A stretch of DNA of 19,757 nucleotides from Bacteriovorax stolpii (GCA_945890905.1 CAMDDI010000023.1:1-19757); one strand, 5' to 3'. Shown: positions 7,203 through 16,211, counted from the stretch's first letter. Made by a program: numbers and translations. The notes: generated from the letters alone by a model not told the origin.

Positions 7203-8912
7203 TTAATGCTCAGTCTTGGTGAAATATTTAAAATAATGAGGGTTACGGTGATAGAAAAAGAGTTTAATCCCTTTCTCCTCTCCCAATACATAATTTTTAC
7301 CGTCAATTTCTACCACTTGAAACACTAAGAATGCCGGGTCCTTAAAAGAATACAGATAAGTGTAATTCCCCTTCTTAAAGGCTTCCGATAGCTGCGCTTG
7401 CCCCGTGGCCAGCAGTCCCGGTCTTTCAGGATAAGGAATATAATCTTCCCAAATTGAATCCATATGAATCCGCCCAATCATACTTGCCCGGGAGAAATAC
7501 CGAGTGGTTTTAAACGAAGTTGGGGTTTCCTTTAAAACTTGCAGAGCAATTTCTACGTTCTGTTTACGAAGTTTCTTGGCCGACGGGGCCATATCAGGAC
7601 AGAAAATTTTTGCCACTCCACTTAAATAATAATAGGTGAATGAAAACTCACCCTGCTTAAACAAAGCATTCAACCAGCGCTCATTTTTCACATGAAATTC
7701 AGAGGTCACTTTTTTGAGGTAAGGATAAATAAATTCTTTCTTTCCAATGGAGAGATACTTTGGCTTATCTAATCGGTTCATTACCACCCGTGCCACATCC
7801 ATGCGCTCAAGAGCATCTTCTCCGTCTACTGGTCCCACTTCATTTAATAAGATAGTCTCCAAAACAAAAATGGCACGAGTGAGTTCAGGCTGATGAAGCC
7901 AGTAGTTATAAACTTCAGATTGTTTACGATAAACAAATTCTTTCAATCGATCTGTGGCCTGATTGTGCTCAAGAATCAGCTCTTTATTGGCGGTAGTTTG
8001 AACACCATTTACGATTTTGGGAGTTTGATTCTCAGGATAGGTTAGAGACTGATAAAAATTGAGTGTGCGGGTAGTGCGCTCTTCCCATTCAGTTAACCGC
8101 TCCACCATCTTGGTCTTCCCACGAGCAAGCTCAGACTCCATTTTACCTAAGACAAATTCCAAATCGAAACGGGCATCTTCAGTTAAGTAGAAGTCGTGCT
8201 CTTGGAGTTCAAAGAAAAGGGTATCAAGGGTGGTCCGCAAGTAAATATCTGAACCTGTATGGTCTTTATAGTAGGCGCCATCTTCAAGAATCTTACGGTA
8301 CAGGAAAGTGTAATTAGCAATTTTAACAGAAGTCGGATCTTCATTCTCACGGTACTGATCATACACCTTACGGTTTTTTAAATGATCTACAGGAAAACTA
8401 TAATTAGTCATAAATGAGAGCTTATGAACTAAGTCTTTGAACTCTTTTTTCAGTACTCCCAAGAGGCGAAGAGATTCTTTGCGGGATTGAGTTTTTTCTT
8501 TTTCATCTGGCTCAATTTCTTTTTTCTTGAGCGCTAGAAGTTTTTGCAAAAGTACATGGACTTCTTTGGTGGCCGTTTTTGAAGGGAAACTGCTGGTAGT
8601 TACATGCTTGCGCTGCTCTCTGATCCAACTGAGTTTTTTTTCAAATTCAGGTAGAAGAGATTTAATGGATTCTACATCCACATCATCTTGGAGTTCAGGA
8701 ATCCAGTAACCTTGGCCGCGATAACTTTTAAGATAATCTTGGTAGATAGTTTCGGCTCTTGGGACGCAAATTTTCCCACGAAAATCATCGAAGACATGCA
8801 TGTAGGTCTTCACATGATTAGAGAGAGATCCTTCCCATTTTACTGGTGTGCTAGCACACGAAGAAAGTGAGAGAGCAAGTATGGGTAGGCTAAGCCTTAA
8901 GTTCTTGAACAA
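7203..8912 (-). CDS. Large lipoprotein with a possible SleB-like hydrolase C-terminal region
   Basis: This 569-residue protein has a signal peptide and lipobox Leu16-Ser-Ser-Cys19, so it is a predicted envelope lipoprotein. Residues about 25-340 are mostly helical and charged, with no recognised domain. From about 340 the sequence resembles the cell-wall hydrolase SleB/CwlJ fold: ETILLNEVG (Glu358 where that family has its catalytic Glu), VARVVMNR (373-380), GEFSF (421-425), and an aromatic/His-rich end (FFYHRNPHYF). The match is by eye and distant. The start is TTG at 8912 with GGGAG seven bases upstream, inside the end of mpl (23-base overlap), so the two are translationally linked. No terminator separates it from the metK promoter. 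A role in peptidoglycan turnover next to Mpl is inference. Confidence 0.75.
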   Translation of the reverse strand: MFKNLRLSLPILALSLSSCASTPVKWEGSLSNHVKTYMHVFDDFRGKICVPRAETIYQDYLKSYRGQGYWIPELQDDVDVESIKSLLPEFEKKLSWIREQRKHVTTSSFPSKTATKEVHVLLQKLLALKKKEIEPDEKEKTQSRKESLRLLGVLKKEFKDLVHKLSFMTNYSFPVDHLKNRKVYDQYRENEDPTSVKIANYTFLYRKILEDGAYYKDHTGSDIYLRTTLDTLFFELQEHDFYLTEDARFDLEFVLGKMESELARGKTKMVERLTEWEERTTRTLNFYQSLTYPENQTPKIVNGVQTTANKELILEHNQATDRLKEFVYRKQSEVYNYWLHQPELTRAIFVLETILLNEVGPVDGEDALERMDVARVVMNRLDKPKYLSIGKKEFIYPYLKKVTSEFHVKNERWLNALFKQGEFSFTYYYLSGVAKIFCPDMAPSAKKLRKQNVEIALQVLKETPTSFKTTRYFSRASMIGRIHMDSIWEDYIPYPERPGLLATGQAQLSEAFKKGNYTYLYSFKDPAFLVFQVVEIDGKNYVLGEEKGIKLFFYHRNPHYFKYFTKTEH

Positions 8913-10335
8913 AGCTTGACTCCCAAAGTCCCAAACAAGTGCGGTTACTAAGTATTAAAAGAACAGAATTTTTTTCTTCAAATTTATCGATTGTGGCACG
9001 TAGGTCATCGAGCTTAGAAACACAAACCGCAGGACACCCTTTGGCCGAAATTTCTTTGGCCAATAGATCAGCGTTCAAATCCCCTCCGCCTAAAGCGGTG
9101 GTAGCCAAATCGGCTTTGGCGATGATCACTTTATCTGAAACAGCCAGGGAATCACGGAATTCATTTTGAAAGATTGAAGAGCGGGCCGTGGCGGAAATCG
9201 GTTCAAAGACAGTGATGATTTTTCTGTCTTTATAGCGGGCCTTAATTGCATCTAAAGTTACAGTGATGGCACGAGGGTGGTGAGCAAAGTCGTCGATCAC
9301 TATCATATCGTGATATTTCCCTCTGACTTCTTGGCGGCGTTTAACCATATTCAAAACTTTTGCGGCTTTCTGTATATCAGGAGTTTTAAATCCTTCAGAA
9401 AGAAGATAAAGCAGACAGCTTGTAAGGTTTAAAACATTATGTCCCCCAACAACACTGGATTCAAATGAAATGGTCTCGCCCTTCCATTTGATATTAAAAG
9501 TCGAACCGTTCTCAAAAGTCTTTACATCAAAGGGACCAAGGTCAGATCCCTCACCGTAGAGAAACCATTTCTGCTTAGGATTTTTACTGTAGTCCTTATG
9601 AAGCTTCATGGCCGAAGGATATTCTTGATTAAAAATCAAAGTAGTCGGCATATCCGGAACCACTGCTCTGAACTCATCTTCAATTTTTTCTACCGAAGAG
9701 AAAATATCAGCATGATCAAATTCCAGAGAAGTTAAAATCATATTCTTGAGTTCGTAGAGTCTGAATTTTGAAATTTTATGAAAGTAAGCAGAATCATACT
9801 CATCCGCTTCAATCACAAAGTATTTTCCCCCTAGTTTTGATGGATCTCTTCCCTCAATAATTCCACCCACCAGATAGCCAGGATTTTGTCCTAGGCTTTC
9901 AAGCAACTGAGTGAGGAAATAAGTCGTAGTGGTTTTACCGTGAGTCCCTGCAATTCCTATAACATTTTTATCTTTGAGAACAAGGGATCCCAGTGCAGAT
10001 GGGAAAGAAGTAAAAGGAACTCCTACTTTTTCAATCATGCGGGCCGTTTCAAGTTTTCCTGCCACAGAATTTCCCACAACGATGAGATCGTATTTTTTTA
10101 AAAATTCAGGTGTGACTTGATCCAATTTAAATAAAGGGATTCCCGTCGTTTCAAGAAAGGTACTCATAGGAGGATAAAAAGCAGAGTCGGCACCTTCTAC
10201 ATCAAAGCCCGCCTGCTTCACGAGAACAGCAGCAGGACCCATTCCTGCACCACAAATCCGGTAGAAAAAAACTTTCTTAATTTTATGACGATTCTTAATG
10301 AGATCTTCTTGGGAGATAAGATTGGAGAGGTCCAT
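8890..10335 (-). CDS. mpl: UDP-N-acetylmuramate:L-alanyl-gamma-D-glutamyl-meso-diaminopimelate ligase (murein peptide ligase)
   Basis: Mpl (481 residues) reattaches recycled murein tripeptide (or tetra/pentapeptide) to UDP-MurNAc in the cytoplasm, using ATP. It has the Mur ligase three-domain layout: Rossmann-like N-terminus with ICGAGMG (27-33), ATP loop GIAGTHGKTTTT (127-138), EADEYD (176-181) and the C-terminal VKRRQEVRGKYHDMIVIDDF plus AHHPRAI segment. EADEYD and the RRQEVRG form separate it from MurC, which has a different acidic motif. Start at 10335 has AAGGAA four bases upstream. It precedes and overlaps the SleB-like lipoprotein gene and follows the App1 phosphatase gene after an 85-base gap without a clear terminator. 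Confidence 0.93.
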   Translation of the reverse strand: MDLSNLISQEDLIKNRHKIKKVFFYRICGAGMGPAAVLVKQAGFDVEGADSAFYPPMSTFLETTGIPLFKLDQVTPEFLKKYDLIVVGNSVAGKLETARMIEKVGVPFTSFPSALGSLVLKDKNVIGIAGTHGKTTTTYFLTQLLESLGQNPGYLVGGIIEGRDPSKLGGKYFVIEADEYDSAYFHKISKFRLYELKNMILTSLEFDHADIFSSVEKIEDEFRAVVPDMPTTLIFNQEYPSAMKLHKDYSKNPKQKWFLYGEGSDLGPFDVKTFENGSTFNIKWKGETISFESSVVGGHNVLNLTSCLLYLLSEGFKTPDIQKAAKVLNMVKRRQEVRGKYHDMIVIDDFAHHPRAITVTLDAIKARYKDRKIITVFEPISATARSSIFQNEFRDSLAVSDKVIIAKADLATTALGGGDLNADLLAKEISAKGCPAVCVSKLDDLRATIDKFEEKNSVLLILSNRTCLGLWESSFVQELKA

Positions 10336-10420
10336 GAAATTCCTTTTTCAGTTCTAGACGCTTATTTTAACTTAAAGCGGGCCAGATCTGGAGGAATATT
10401 TACCTGAGTGAGAGTGACGG

Positions 10421-11203
10421 CTAATTGATGGATTCAGCAACTTTTGTAAAAGTCCGGGTCGTGCAGTAATCAACCAATTTTCGAGACACGGCCAAGGCTT
10501 CGGAGCTAAAAACTGTTTGAATCTGCCACTCCCAAGTAGAAGCCTGTTTAGGGCAATTGGCAAAATCCGGGAAGATATTTTTCTGCTTAGACTCTTGGAT
10601 GAGAAGTTGAGCAGCTACTGGGACATAAGATGGATTCATGCGATTACTTATTACTTCATGCAAAGTCAGATCAAAAGAGGTCCAGTAGCGGACAACTGAA
10701 CTCGGAAGGGACCGATGATTGCGGATTGCGTGGATATAGATCGCAATTATGCGGTTTGGATAACGCGATTTTAAACCGTCGTAGATTAAGTGGTCTTTAT
10801 CAACATCATCTCCAATCAAAATAATATCATCTGAAGAGCTCTCGATGATGGCACTGATGACCCGAGTTTTGTAAGCTTGAGTGTCTTCATGGAGCAATGG
10901 ATTTTTTAAGTTCAAAGAATCCACGGATATTTTATTTTTTTTGAATAATTCAAAAATGCGACCACGCAGAAATGTAGGTGAACCTGTGACCACGTGAAGC
11001 TTATTGGTGTAACTGCGAACTTCCTTGAGAAAACTCGGCATTCCACTATAAGTGCCTGTGGTAAAAATTCCGTTATAAGCGGCTTGCGCAATTTCGCCAG
11101 CATTAGTGATTTTTATGGTGTCATCCAAATCACTCACCACAGTAATTGCAGCAAATGACGAGATTGAGCAAAAAAGGGTAAGACTTAGGAAAAGAGTTTT
11201 CAT
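10421..11203 (-). CDS. Secreted App1-type (DUF2183) HAD-fold phosphatase
   Basis: This 260-residue protein has a signal peptide (about 1-18) and an App1 catalytic domain, a HAD-superfamily fold known from yeast phosphatidate phosphatase App1. Motif I is Asp25-Leu-Asp27-Asp-Thr29, motif II is VVTGSP with Thr73, a candidate motif III Lys is 112, and motif IV is IGDDVDKD (130-137). YPNRIIAIYIHAI matches the conserved strand after motif IV. All catalytic residues are present. The signal peptide implies periplasmic or extracellular action, perhaps on phospholipid headgroups; the substrate is unknown. Cysteines at the C-terminal side (ANCPKQ, VDYCTT) could form a disulfide. It starts 49 bases after the serine hydrolase gene, without an obvious Shine-Dalgarno. 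Confidence 0.85.
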   Translation of the reverse strand: MKTLFLSLTLFCSISSFAAITVVSDLDDTIKITNAGEIAQAAYNGIFTTGTYSGMPSFLKEVRSYTNKLHVVTGSPTFLRGRIFELFKKNKISVDSLNLKNPLLHEDTQAYKTRVISAIIESSSDDIILIGDDVDKDHLIYDGLKSRYPNRIIAIYIHAIRNHRSLPSSVVRYWTSFDLTLHEVISNRMNPSYVPVAAQLLIQESKQKNIFPDFANCPKQASTWEWQIQTVFSSEALAVSRKLVDYCTTRTFTKVAESIN

Positions 11204-11252
11204 AAGGTCATTGTGCCATTACTTGAGAAAAACTGAGGTCATTGCGAAATAA

Positions 11253-12164
11253 TTACAGGCCCTCAGACCAAATAGCGGCACCCACCTCTCGGCGAATGAA
11301 ATTGAGGGCTTCCTTATCAAACCAATAGTTCTTGGTGGCATTGCTGAGGATAACATGACCAATTTTTTTGTCTGGATCAATCCAAATGGAAGTCCCTGTG
11401 AAGCCCAAGTGTCCAAAACTGTGAGGACCGCATCCCTTACCTGCTAGTGGATTCTCGAAATTTTCCACCCGGTCCCAACCATAACTAAAGCGATTTTTGT
11501 GGGTTCCAAGATCTTTAGTCACCAAACTTATAAACTTTGTTTTTGATTCGTAATTAAGCAAAGTTTGGCAGACACCTTTGATAGTTCCAAAGAGTCCAGC
11601 GTGAGAGCAAAATTCTCCGATGACATAAGCATTTGGATCATGAACATGACCAAAATTGGGTTCGCCATTAATAGAACCATACTGCAAAAAAGGTAATTCG
11701 GGTTTGAGATCAAGCCAGTTTAAAACTTCTTTATCCCATACACTTTGGCAGGTTTTTTTTAGGGACTCACCCTTTTTATCAAACTCGGCCAAAACTCGTA
11801 GGGCCGAAAAATCTGAATACAAAGTTGGTGATGGAGAAATAGGATATGAGAGAACTTGCTCTTTCCAGGTATGAAGAGATAGAAGACCCCAGGCCGGTAA
11901 ACCTGCGCGATGAGAGAGGGCCAGAAGCATCTTTTCATCAAAGAGTTCTGGTTTTAAAAAGTAACCCAAAGAATTTGTCAGAGGCTTTGTGAGCGAAGCC
12001 AGATCGTAATAAAAATTTGGGCCAGAAAAATTTAAGCTGTGATCAGAAACACCGACTTCAATAGATTCAAATTTACCCGAGGAAAAATCAATTCTCCCCA
12101 CGGCGATAGCATCCATCTTATCCAGTGGAAAACTCTGCTCAAGAATTTCTTTAACTTTTTTCAC
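11253..12164 (-). CDS. Cytoplasmic serine hydrolase of the class C beta-lactamase fold
   Basis: This 303-residue member of the beta-lactamase/DD-peptidase (S12-type) family has all three active-site elements: Ser57-Leu-Thr-Lys60 in YDLASLTKP, Tyr116-Ser-Asp118, and the third motif His252-Leu-Gly254 in GHLGFTG. LSHRAGLP and VHDPNAY followed by CSHAGLFG are also typical. It lacks a signal peptide, so it probably works in the cytoplasm as an esterase, amidase or peptidase, not as a resistance enzyme. The start is GTG, overlapping the ppdK stop by GTGA (12161-12164). With mpl two genes downstream, a role on recycled muropeptides is possible but unproven. It is somewhat shorter than typical AmpC-like proteins. 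Confidence 0.87.
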   Translation of the reverse strand: MKKVKEILEQSFPLDKMDAIAVGRIDFSSGKFESIEVGVSDHSLNFSGPNFYYDLASLTKPLTNSLGYFLKPELFDEKMLLALSHRAGLPAWGLLSLHTWKEQVLSYPISPSPTLYSDFSALRVLAEFDKKGESLKKTCQSVWDKEVLNWLDLKPELPFLQYGSINGEPNFGHVHDPNAYVIGEFCSHAGLFGTIKGVCQTLLNYESKTKFISLVTKDLGTHKNRFSYGWDRVENFENPLAGKGCGPHSFGHLGFTGTSIWIDPDKKIGHVILSNATKNYWFDKEALNFIRREVGAAIWSEGL

Positions 12165-14821
12165 TCGGCTTTAAGCACGGCTTGAGCGGCGGCCAAACGA
12201 GCAATGGGTACTCTGAATGGTGAGCAGCTCACATATTCAAGTCCAATTTTGTGACAGAACTCAACTGAGGTTGGCTCTCCTCCGTGCTCACCACAAATTC
12301 CTGCGTAAACATTCTTGTTGGTTTTCTTTCCCTCAGCAATAGCATGCTTCATTAAGAAACCCACCCCTACTTGATCAATAGATACAAATGGATCGCGAGG
12401 AAAAATCCCGCGAGCAGTATAAGTAGGTAGAAACTTTCCAGCATCATCACGAGATAGACCAAAAGTAGTTTGGGTTAAATCATTTGTACCAAATGAGAAG
12501 AATTCTGCTTCCGTAGCAATTTCTCCGGCCATGATACAAGCACGAGGAAGTTCCAGCATGGTGCCCATTTTATATTTAACAGAATGAGATCTTTCTTTGA
12601 ATACTTTGTCGATCTCAGCTTTGCATTCTGCCTGGATCACTGAATATTCTTTAAGCTCAGAAGTAAGTGGGATCATAATCTCTGGGAAAACTTTTATGCC
12701 GATCTTGTCTGATTCAATGGCCGCTTCAATAATAGCGCGAACCTGCATCAAATAAATTTCAGGATAAGTAATGGCCAGTCGACAACCGCGGTGACCAAGC
12801 ATGGGGTTAAACTCATGAAGTGAATCATTTCTTTCTTTAATCTGTTTCATGGTAAGGCCCAAAACTGATGCCAGCTCCTGCTGATCTTTTTCTTGGTGAG
12901 GTAAGAATTCATGGAGAGGTGGATCCAAAAGTCGGATATTCACAGGCAGTCCATTCATCTCACGGAAAATTCCGTTAAAGTCGGCCCGCTGAAATGGAAG
13001 AAGTTTATCTAGAGCTTTTTTTCTATCCTTTTCGGTTTCTGCAAAAATCATTTCTCGAACTGCTAGAATTCTCTCCGGTGCAAAGAACATGTGTTCAGTC
13101 CGGCAAAGACCAATTCCTTCGGCCCCAAATTCAATGGCGGTTTTGGCATCTTCGGGAGTATCTGCATTAGTTCTGACTTTAAGTTTACGGGTAGCATCGG
13201 CCCACTTCATAAACACTGCAAAGTCAGCTGTGATAGTGGCCTCTATAGTGGGAACAACACCCTCATAAACTTCGCCGTTAGCTCCATCAAAAGTAATATA
13301 ATCACCTTCACGGTAGGTTTTTCCTTTCACTGAAAGGGTTTTCGCCTTTTCATCAATCACTAGCGCGGTACAACCGGCCACACATGGTTTCCCCATTCCC
13401 CGGGCCACAACGGCTGCGTGAGAAGTCATTCCTCCACGAGCGGTGAGAATTCCAGTGGCCGCAGCCATCCCACCAATATCTTCTGGGGAAGTTTCAGCAC
13501 GGACAAGCACAACTTTCTTTCCAAGCTTGGCCCATTCTTCAGCATCGAGGGATTTAAAAACAATCTGCCCAGATGAAGCTCCGGGAGAAGCTGGAAGGCC
13601 AGTGGCGATAATGACTTTTTTGGCTTTTGGATCTAAGCGCGGATGCAAAAGCTGATTGAGATCTTCAGGCTGAATACGAAGGATTGCTTCTTTTTCTGTG
13701 ATCATTTTCTCGGCCACTAAATCTACTGCCACTTTAAGAGCTGCGTTTACCGTACGTTTAGCATTTCTTGTTTGGAGAATATAAAGTTTTCCATTCTCGA
13801 TGGTAAACTCAATGTCCTGCATATCTTTGTAGTGCTTCTCAAGCAAATTATAATCGGTCACAAGATCCGCATATGCAGAAGGCAAAACTTCTTCGAGAGT
13901 TTTATGATGCTTATTGGATTCCATCTTTGAGGCATTATTGATTGGGGCCGGAGTTCTAATTCCAGCCACAACGTCTTCACCTTGGGCATTTACTAAATAT
14001 TCTCCAAAAAATCTCTTCTCACCCGTCGATGGGTCACGGGTAAAACATACACCCGTGGCACATGTTTCGCCCATATTACCAAATACCATACTCTGAATAT
14101 TAACAGCAGTTCCCCAGTCATGAGGAATGTTATTCATCTCGCGGTATTTTGTAGCACGGTTGTTATTCCAAGAACCGAACACAGCTGCAATGGCCTTCCA
14201 TAGTTGCTCATGAGGGTCTTGAGGAAAAACAATCCCGTGATCTTCTAAGATCACACTTTTATAAACACTCACAAGTTCTTCTAAGTCTTTATCTGTGAGG
14301 TCAGTGTCTTCGTGGACTCCCCGAGCCTCTTTTAAATCTTCTAAATTTGATTCTAAAATTGAAGTATTGATTCCTAAAACAACATTAGAATACATTTGTA
14401 TAAAGCGGCGGTAAGAATCCCAGGCAAAGCGGGCATTTTTTGTCTTCTTTGCCATCCCTTGAACGGTTTTATCATTCAGACCTAAATTCAAAACTGTATC
14501 CATCATCCCTGGCATTGAGGCCCGTGCACCTGATCGCACCGAGAAGAGAAGTGGATTTTCAACATCTCCAAATTTTTTGTTAGTGAGTTTTTCAACCCAG
14601 GCCAGAGCATCTGAAGCTTGTTTTTTAATTTCTGGTGAAATTTCTTTATTGGTTCGATAAAAATCTAAACATGCTTCCGTGGAAACAGTAAATCCTGGAG
14701 GAACAGAGAGCTTCATGTTGCACATCTCGGCGAGGTTTGCACCTTTTCCACCAAGTAGTCCTTTCATGTCTTTGTTACCGTCAGTTAGTTCAGAAGAAAA
14801 TTTATAAACCCATTGTTTCAT
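12161..14821 (-). CDS. ppdK: Pyruvate, phosphate dikinase
   Basis: PPDK (886 residues, normal for bacteria) interconverts pyruvate + ATP + Pi and PEP + AMP + PPi. The N-terminal ATP-grasp part contains GGKGANLAEM and VRSGARASMPGMMDT. The swivelling phosphohistidine domain contains GGMTSHAAVVARGMG, with Thr466 (the site regulated by PDRP in other systems) and catalytic His468. The C-terminal PEP-binding barrel contains GAEGIGLCRTEHMFF, NIRLLDPPLHEFLPH and CGEHGGEPTSVEFC with the active-site cysteine. PEP synthase lacks this arrangement and is excluded. It starts 9 bases after glyS with AGGA upstream of ATG and is coupled to the serine hydrolase gene. No PDRP-like regulator gene lies in the window. 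Confidence 0.97.
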   Translation of the reverse strand: MKQWVYKFSSELTDGNKDMKGLLGGKGANLAEMCNMKLSVPPGFTVSTEACLDFYRTNKEISPEIKKQASDALAWVEKLTNKKFGDVENPLLFSVRSGARASMPGMMDTVLNLGLNDKTVQGMAKKTKNARFAWDSYRRFIQMYSNVVLGINTSILESNLEDLKEARGVHEDTDLTDKDLEELVSVYKSVILEDHGIVFPQDPHEQLWKAIAAVFGSWNNNRATKYREMNNIPHDWGTAVNIQSMVFGNMGETCATGVCFTRDPSTGEKRFFGEYLVNAQGEDVVAGIRTPAPINNASKMESNKHHKTLEEVLPSAYADLVTDYNLLEKHYKDMQDIEFTIENGKLYILQTRNAKRTVNAALKVAVDLVAEKMITEKEAILRIQPEDLNQLLHPRLDPKAKKVIIATGLPASPGASSGQIVFKSLDAEEWAKLGKKVVLVRAETSPEDIGGMAAATGILTARGGMTSHAAVVARGMGKPCVAGCTALVIDEKAKTLSVKGKTYREGDYITFDGANGEVYEGVVPTIEATITADFAVFMKWADATRKLKVRTNADTPEDAKTAIEFGAEGIGLCRTEHMFFAPERILAVREMIFAETEKDRKKALDKLLPFQRADFNGIFREMNGLPVNIRLLDPPLHEFLPHQEKDQQELASVLGLTMKQIKERNDSLHEFNPMLGHRGCRLAITYPEIYLMQVRAIIEAAIESDKIGIKVFPEIMIPLTSELKEYSVIQAECKAEIDKVFKERSHSVKYKMGTMLELPRACIMAGEIATEAEFFSFGTNDLTQTTFGLSRDDAGKFLPTYTARGIFPRDPFVSIDQVGVGFLMKHAIAEGKKTNKNVYAGICGEHGGEPTSVEFCHKIGLEYVSCSPFRVPIARLAAAQAVLKAE

Positions 14822-14830
14822 TGCTTAGTC

Positions 14831-16150
14831 CTAAAGAGAGAATTTTTCTTTGATGTATGGTTTTACTTTATCCAGAGATACCCGTTCTTGAACCATGGTA
14901 TCTCGGTCACGAATCGTAACCGCATGATCAGTCAAAGTATCAAAGTCTACTGTGATACACGCAGGAGTTCCGATCTCGTCTTGTCGACGGTATCTCTTTC
15001 CAATAGATCCGGCGGTGTCGTACTCGCATTTGAAATCTTTTTGAAGTTCAGCATAAATTTTTGTAGCCGGCCCTTCAAGATCTGGTTTTTTCATAAGCGG
15101 CATGACTGCTACTTTAATAGGCGCAAGAGAAGGTTTAAATCTCATCACGACTCGTTCCTTATCAGGATCCCCCGCAAACTCTGTACGGTAAGCATCACTC
15201 ATCAAAGCCAGCAAACAGCGGTCACACCCTACTGAAGTTTCCAAAACGAATGGAATGTATTTTTTATTTCCATCCATTTGATCAGTGTAATGAAGATTTT
15301 TCTTAGAGAATTCCTCATGCTGTTTCAAATCGAAATCAGTCCGGGAGTGAATCCCTTCCATTTCTCCCCAGCCATGAGCGAATTGATACTCAATATCAAA
15401 AGCAGCATCAGCGTAGTGGGCAAGCTTATCGTGCTCTTTCCATTGAAGTCTCTCAGGACGAAGACCGTTTTCTAAATGCCATTTCCAACGAAGATCTTTC
15501 CACATCTCCATCGCCTCTTTCTGAGCACCTGGTTTGATGAAGTATTGCATTTCCATTTGTTCGAACTCACGAGTTCTAAAAATAAAATTCCCAGGAGTAA
15601 TTTCGTTTCTGAAAGCTTTTCCGATCTGAGCTATTCCGAAAGGAAGTTTTCTTCGCATAGACTGCTGAACGTTCGGGAAGTTTACAAAAATACCTTGAGC
15701 CGTTTCCGGACGAAGATAAACCAGTGCTGAGGAATCTTCCACAGGACCCATTTGAGTTTTAAACATCAAATTGAAATTACGAGGCTCAGTGTAAGAGTCT
15801 TTAGTTTTACAAACTGGACAAGGAGCTGTGAGGTCAATGTTGTCGGCACGAAAGCGCGATTTACAAGATTTGCAATCCACCATAGGATCCGTGAAGTTAT
15901 CAACGTGTCCAGATGCTTTCCAAACAAGGGGAGCCATCAAGATTGAAGCATCGATGCCATCGATGTCATCACGAAACGTCATTGCCTTCCACCAAGCTTG
16001 TTTTAAATTATTTTTAAGTTCAACACCCAAAGGACCCATGTCCCAACATGATCCGAGTCCGCCATAAATTTCTGAACTCTGAAAAATAAAACCGCGCTGT
16101 TTTGAATGGGCCACTAAATCGGCCATAGACTTCAGATTTTCTTCTGACAC
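14831..16150 (-). CDS. glyS: Glycyl-tRNA synthetase, single-chain (alpha2) type
   Basis: A class II aminoacyl-tRNA synthetase that charges tRNA-Gly. It is the eukaryote/archaeon-like dimer type, not the alpha2-beta2 type. The N-terminus reads MADLVAHSKQRGFIFQSSEI, followed by a Cys4 cluster (CKSC and CPVC). Motif 2 is FRNEITPGNFIFRTREFEQM, motif 3 lies near TSVGCDRCLLALM, and a C-terminal anticodon-binding domain covers the last 110 residues or so. I place the start at GTG 16150 (439 residues): AGGAG sits five bases upstream, and a -10 box lies inside the longer reading frame that opens at ATG 16192. It heads the ppdK-containing run. Confidence 0.95.
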   Translation of the reverse strand: MSEENLKSMADLVAHSKQRGFIFQSSEIYGGLGSCWDMGPLGVELKNNLKQAWWKAMTFRDDIDGIDASILMAPLVWKASGHVDNFTDPMVDCKSCKSRFRADNIDLTAPCPVCKTKDSYTEPRNFNLMFKTQMGPVEDSSALVYLRPETAQGIFVNFPNVQQSMRRKLPFGIAQIGKAFRNEITPGNFIFRTREFEQMEMQYFIKPGAQKEAMEMWKDLRWKWHLENGLRPERLQWKEHDKLAHYADAAFDIEYQFAHGWGEMEGIHSRTDFDLKQHEEFSKKNLHYTDQMDGNKKYIPFVLETSVGCDRCLLALMSDAYRTEFAGDPDKERVVMRFKPSLAPIKVAVMPLMKKPDLEGPATKIYAELQKDFKCEYDTAGSIGKRYRRQDEIGTPACITVDFDTLTDHAVTIRDRDTMVQERVSLDKVKPYIKEKFSL

Positions 16151-16182
16151 AATGCACTCCTGGATGTATGATATTCGCCGAA

Positions 16183-16211
16183 ATTTTATCATGATCCAGT
16201 AAACGTGACTA
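16183..16211 (-). promoter_or_regulatory. Candidate extended -10 promoter of glyS
   Basis: On the minus strand TGATAAAAT gives an extended -10 with TAAAAT at 16188-16183 (5/6). TAGTCA, 17 bases upstream (16211-16206), is a 4/6 -35. The start would fall near 16176, 26 bases before the GTG, leaving no room for a T-box leader and supporting the downstream start codon. Confidence 0.6.

Noticed and set aside
10382..10391. Perfect palindrome CCAGATCTGG between the App1 gene and mpl
   Set aside because: Ten bases only, not placed over a convincing promoter; likely chance.
14813..15235. Plus-strand frame of 140 codons opposite glyS
   Set aside because: Shadow of the GlyRS C-terminal domain, composition unlike the real genes.
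16151..16182. T-box leader upstream of glyS
   Set aside because: Only about 26 leader bases remain after the promoter, with no T-box sequence.
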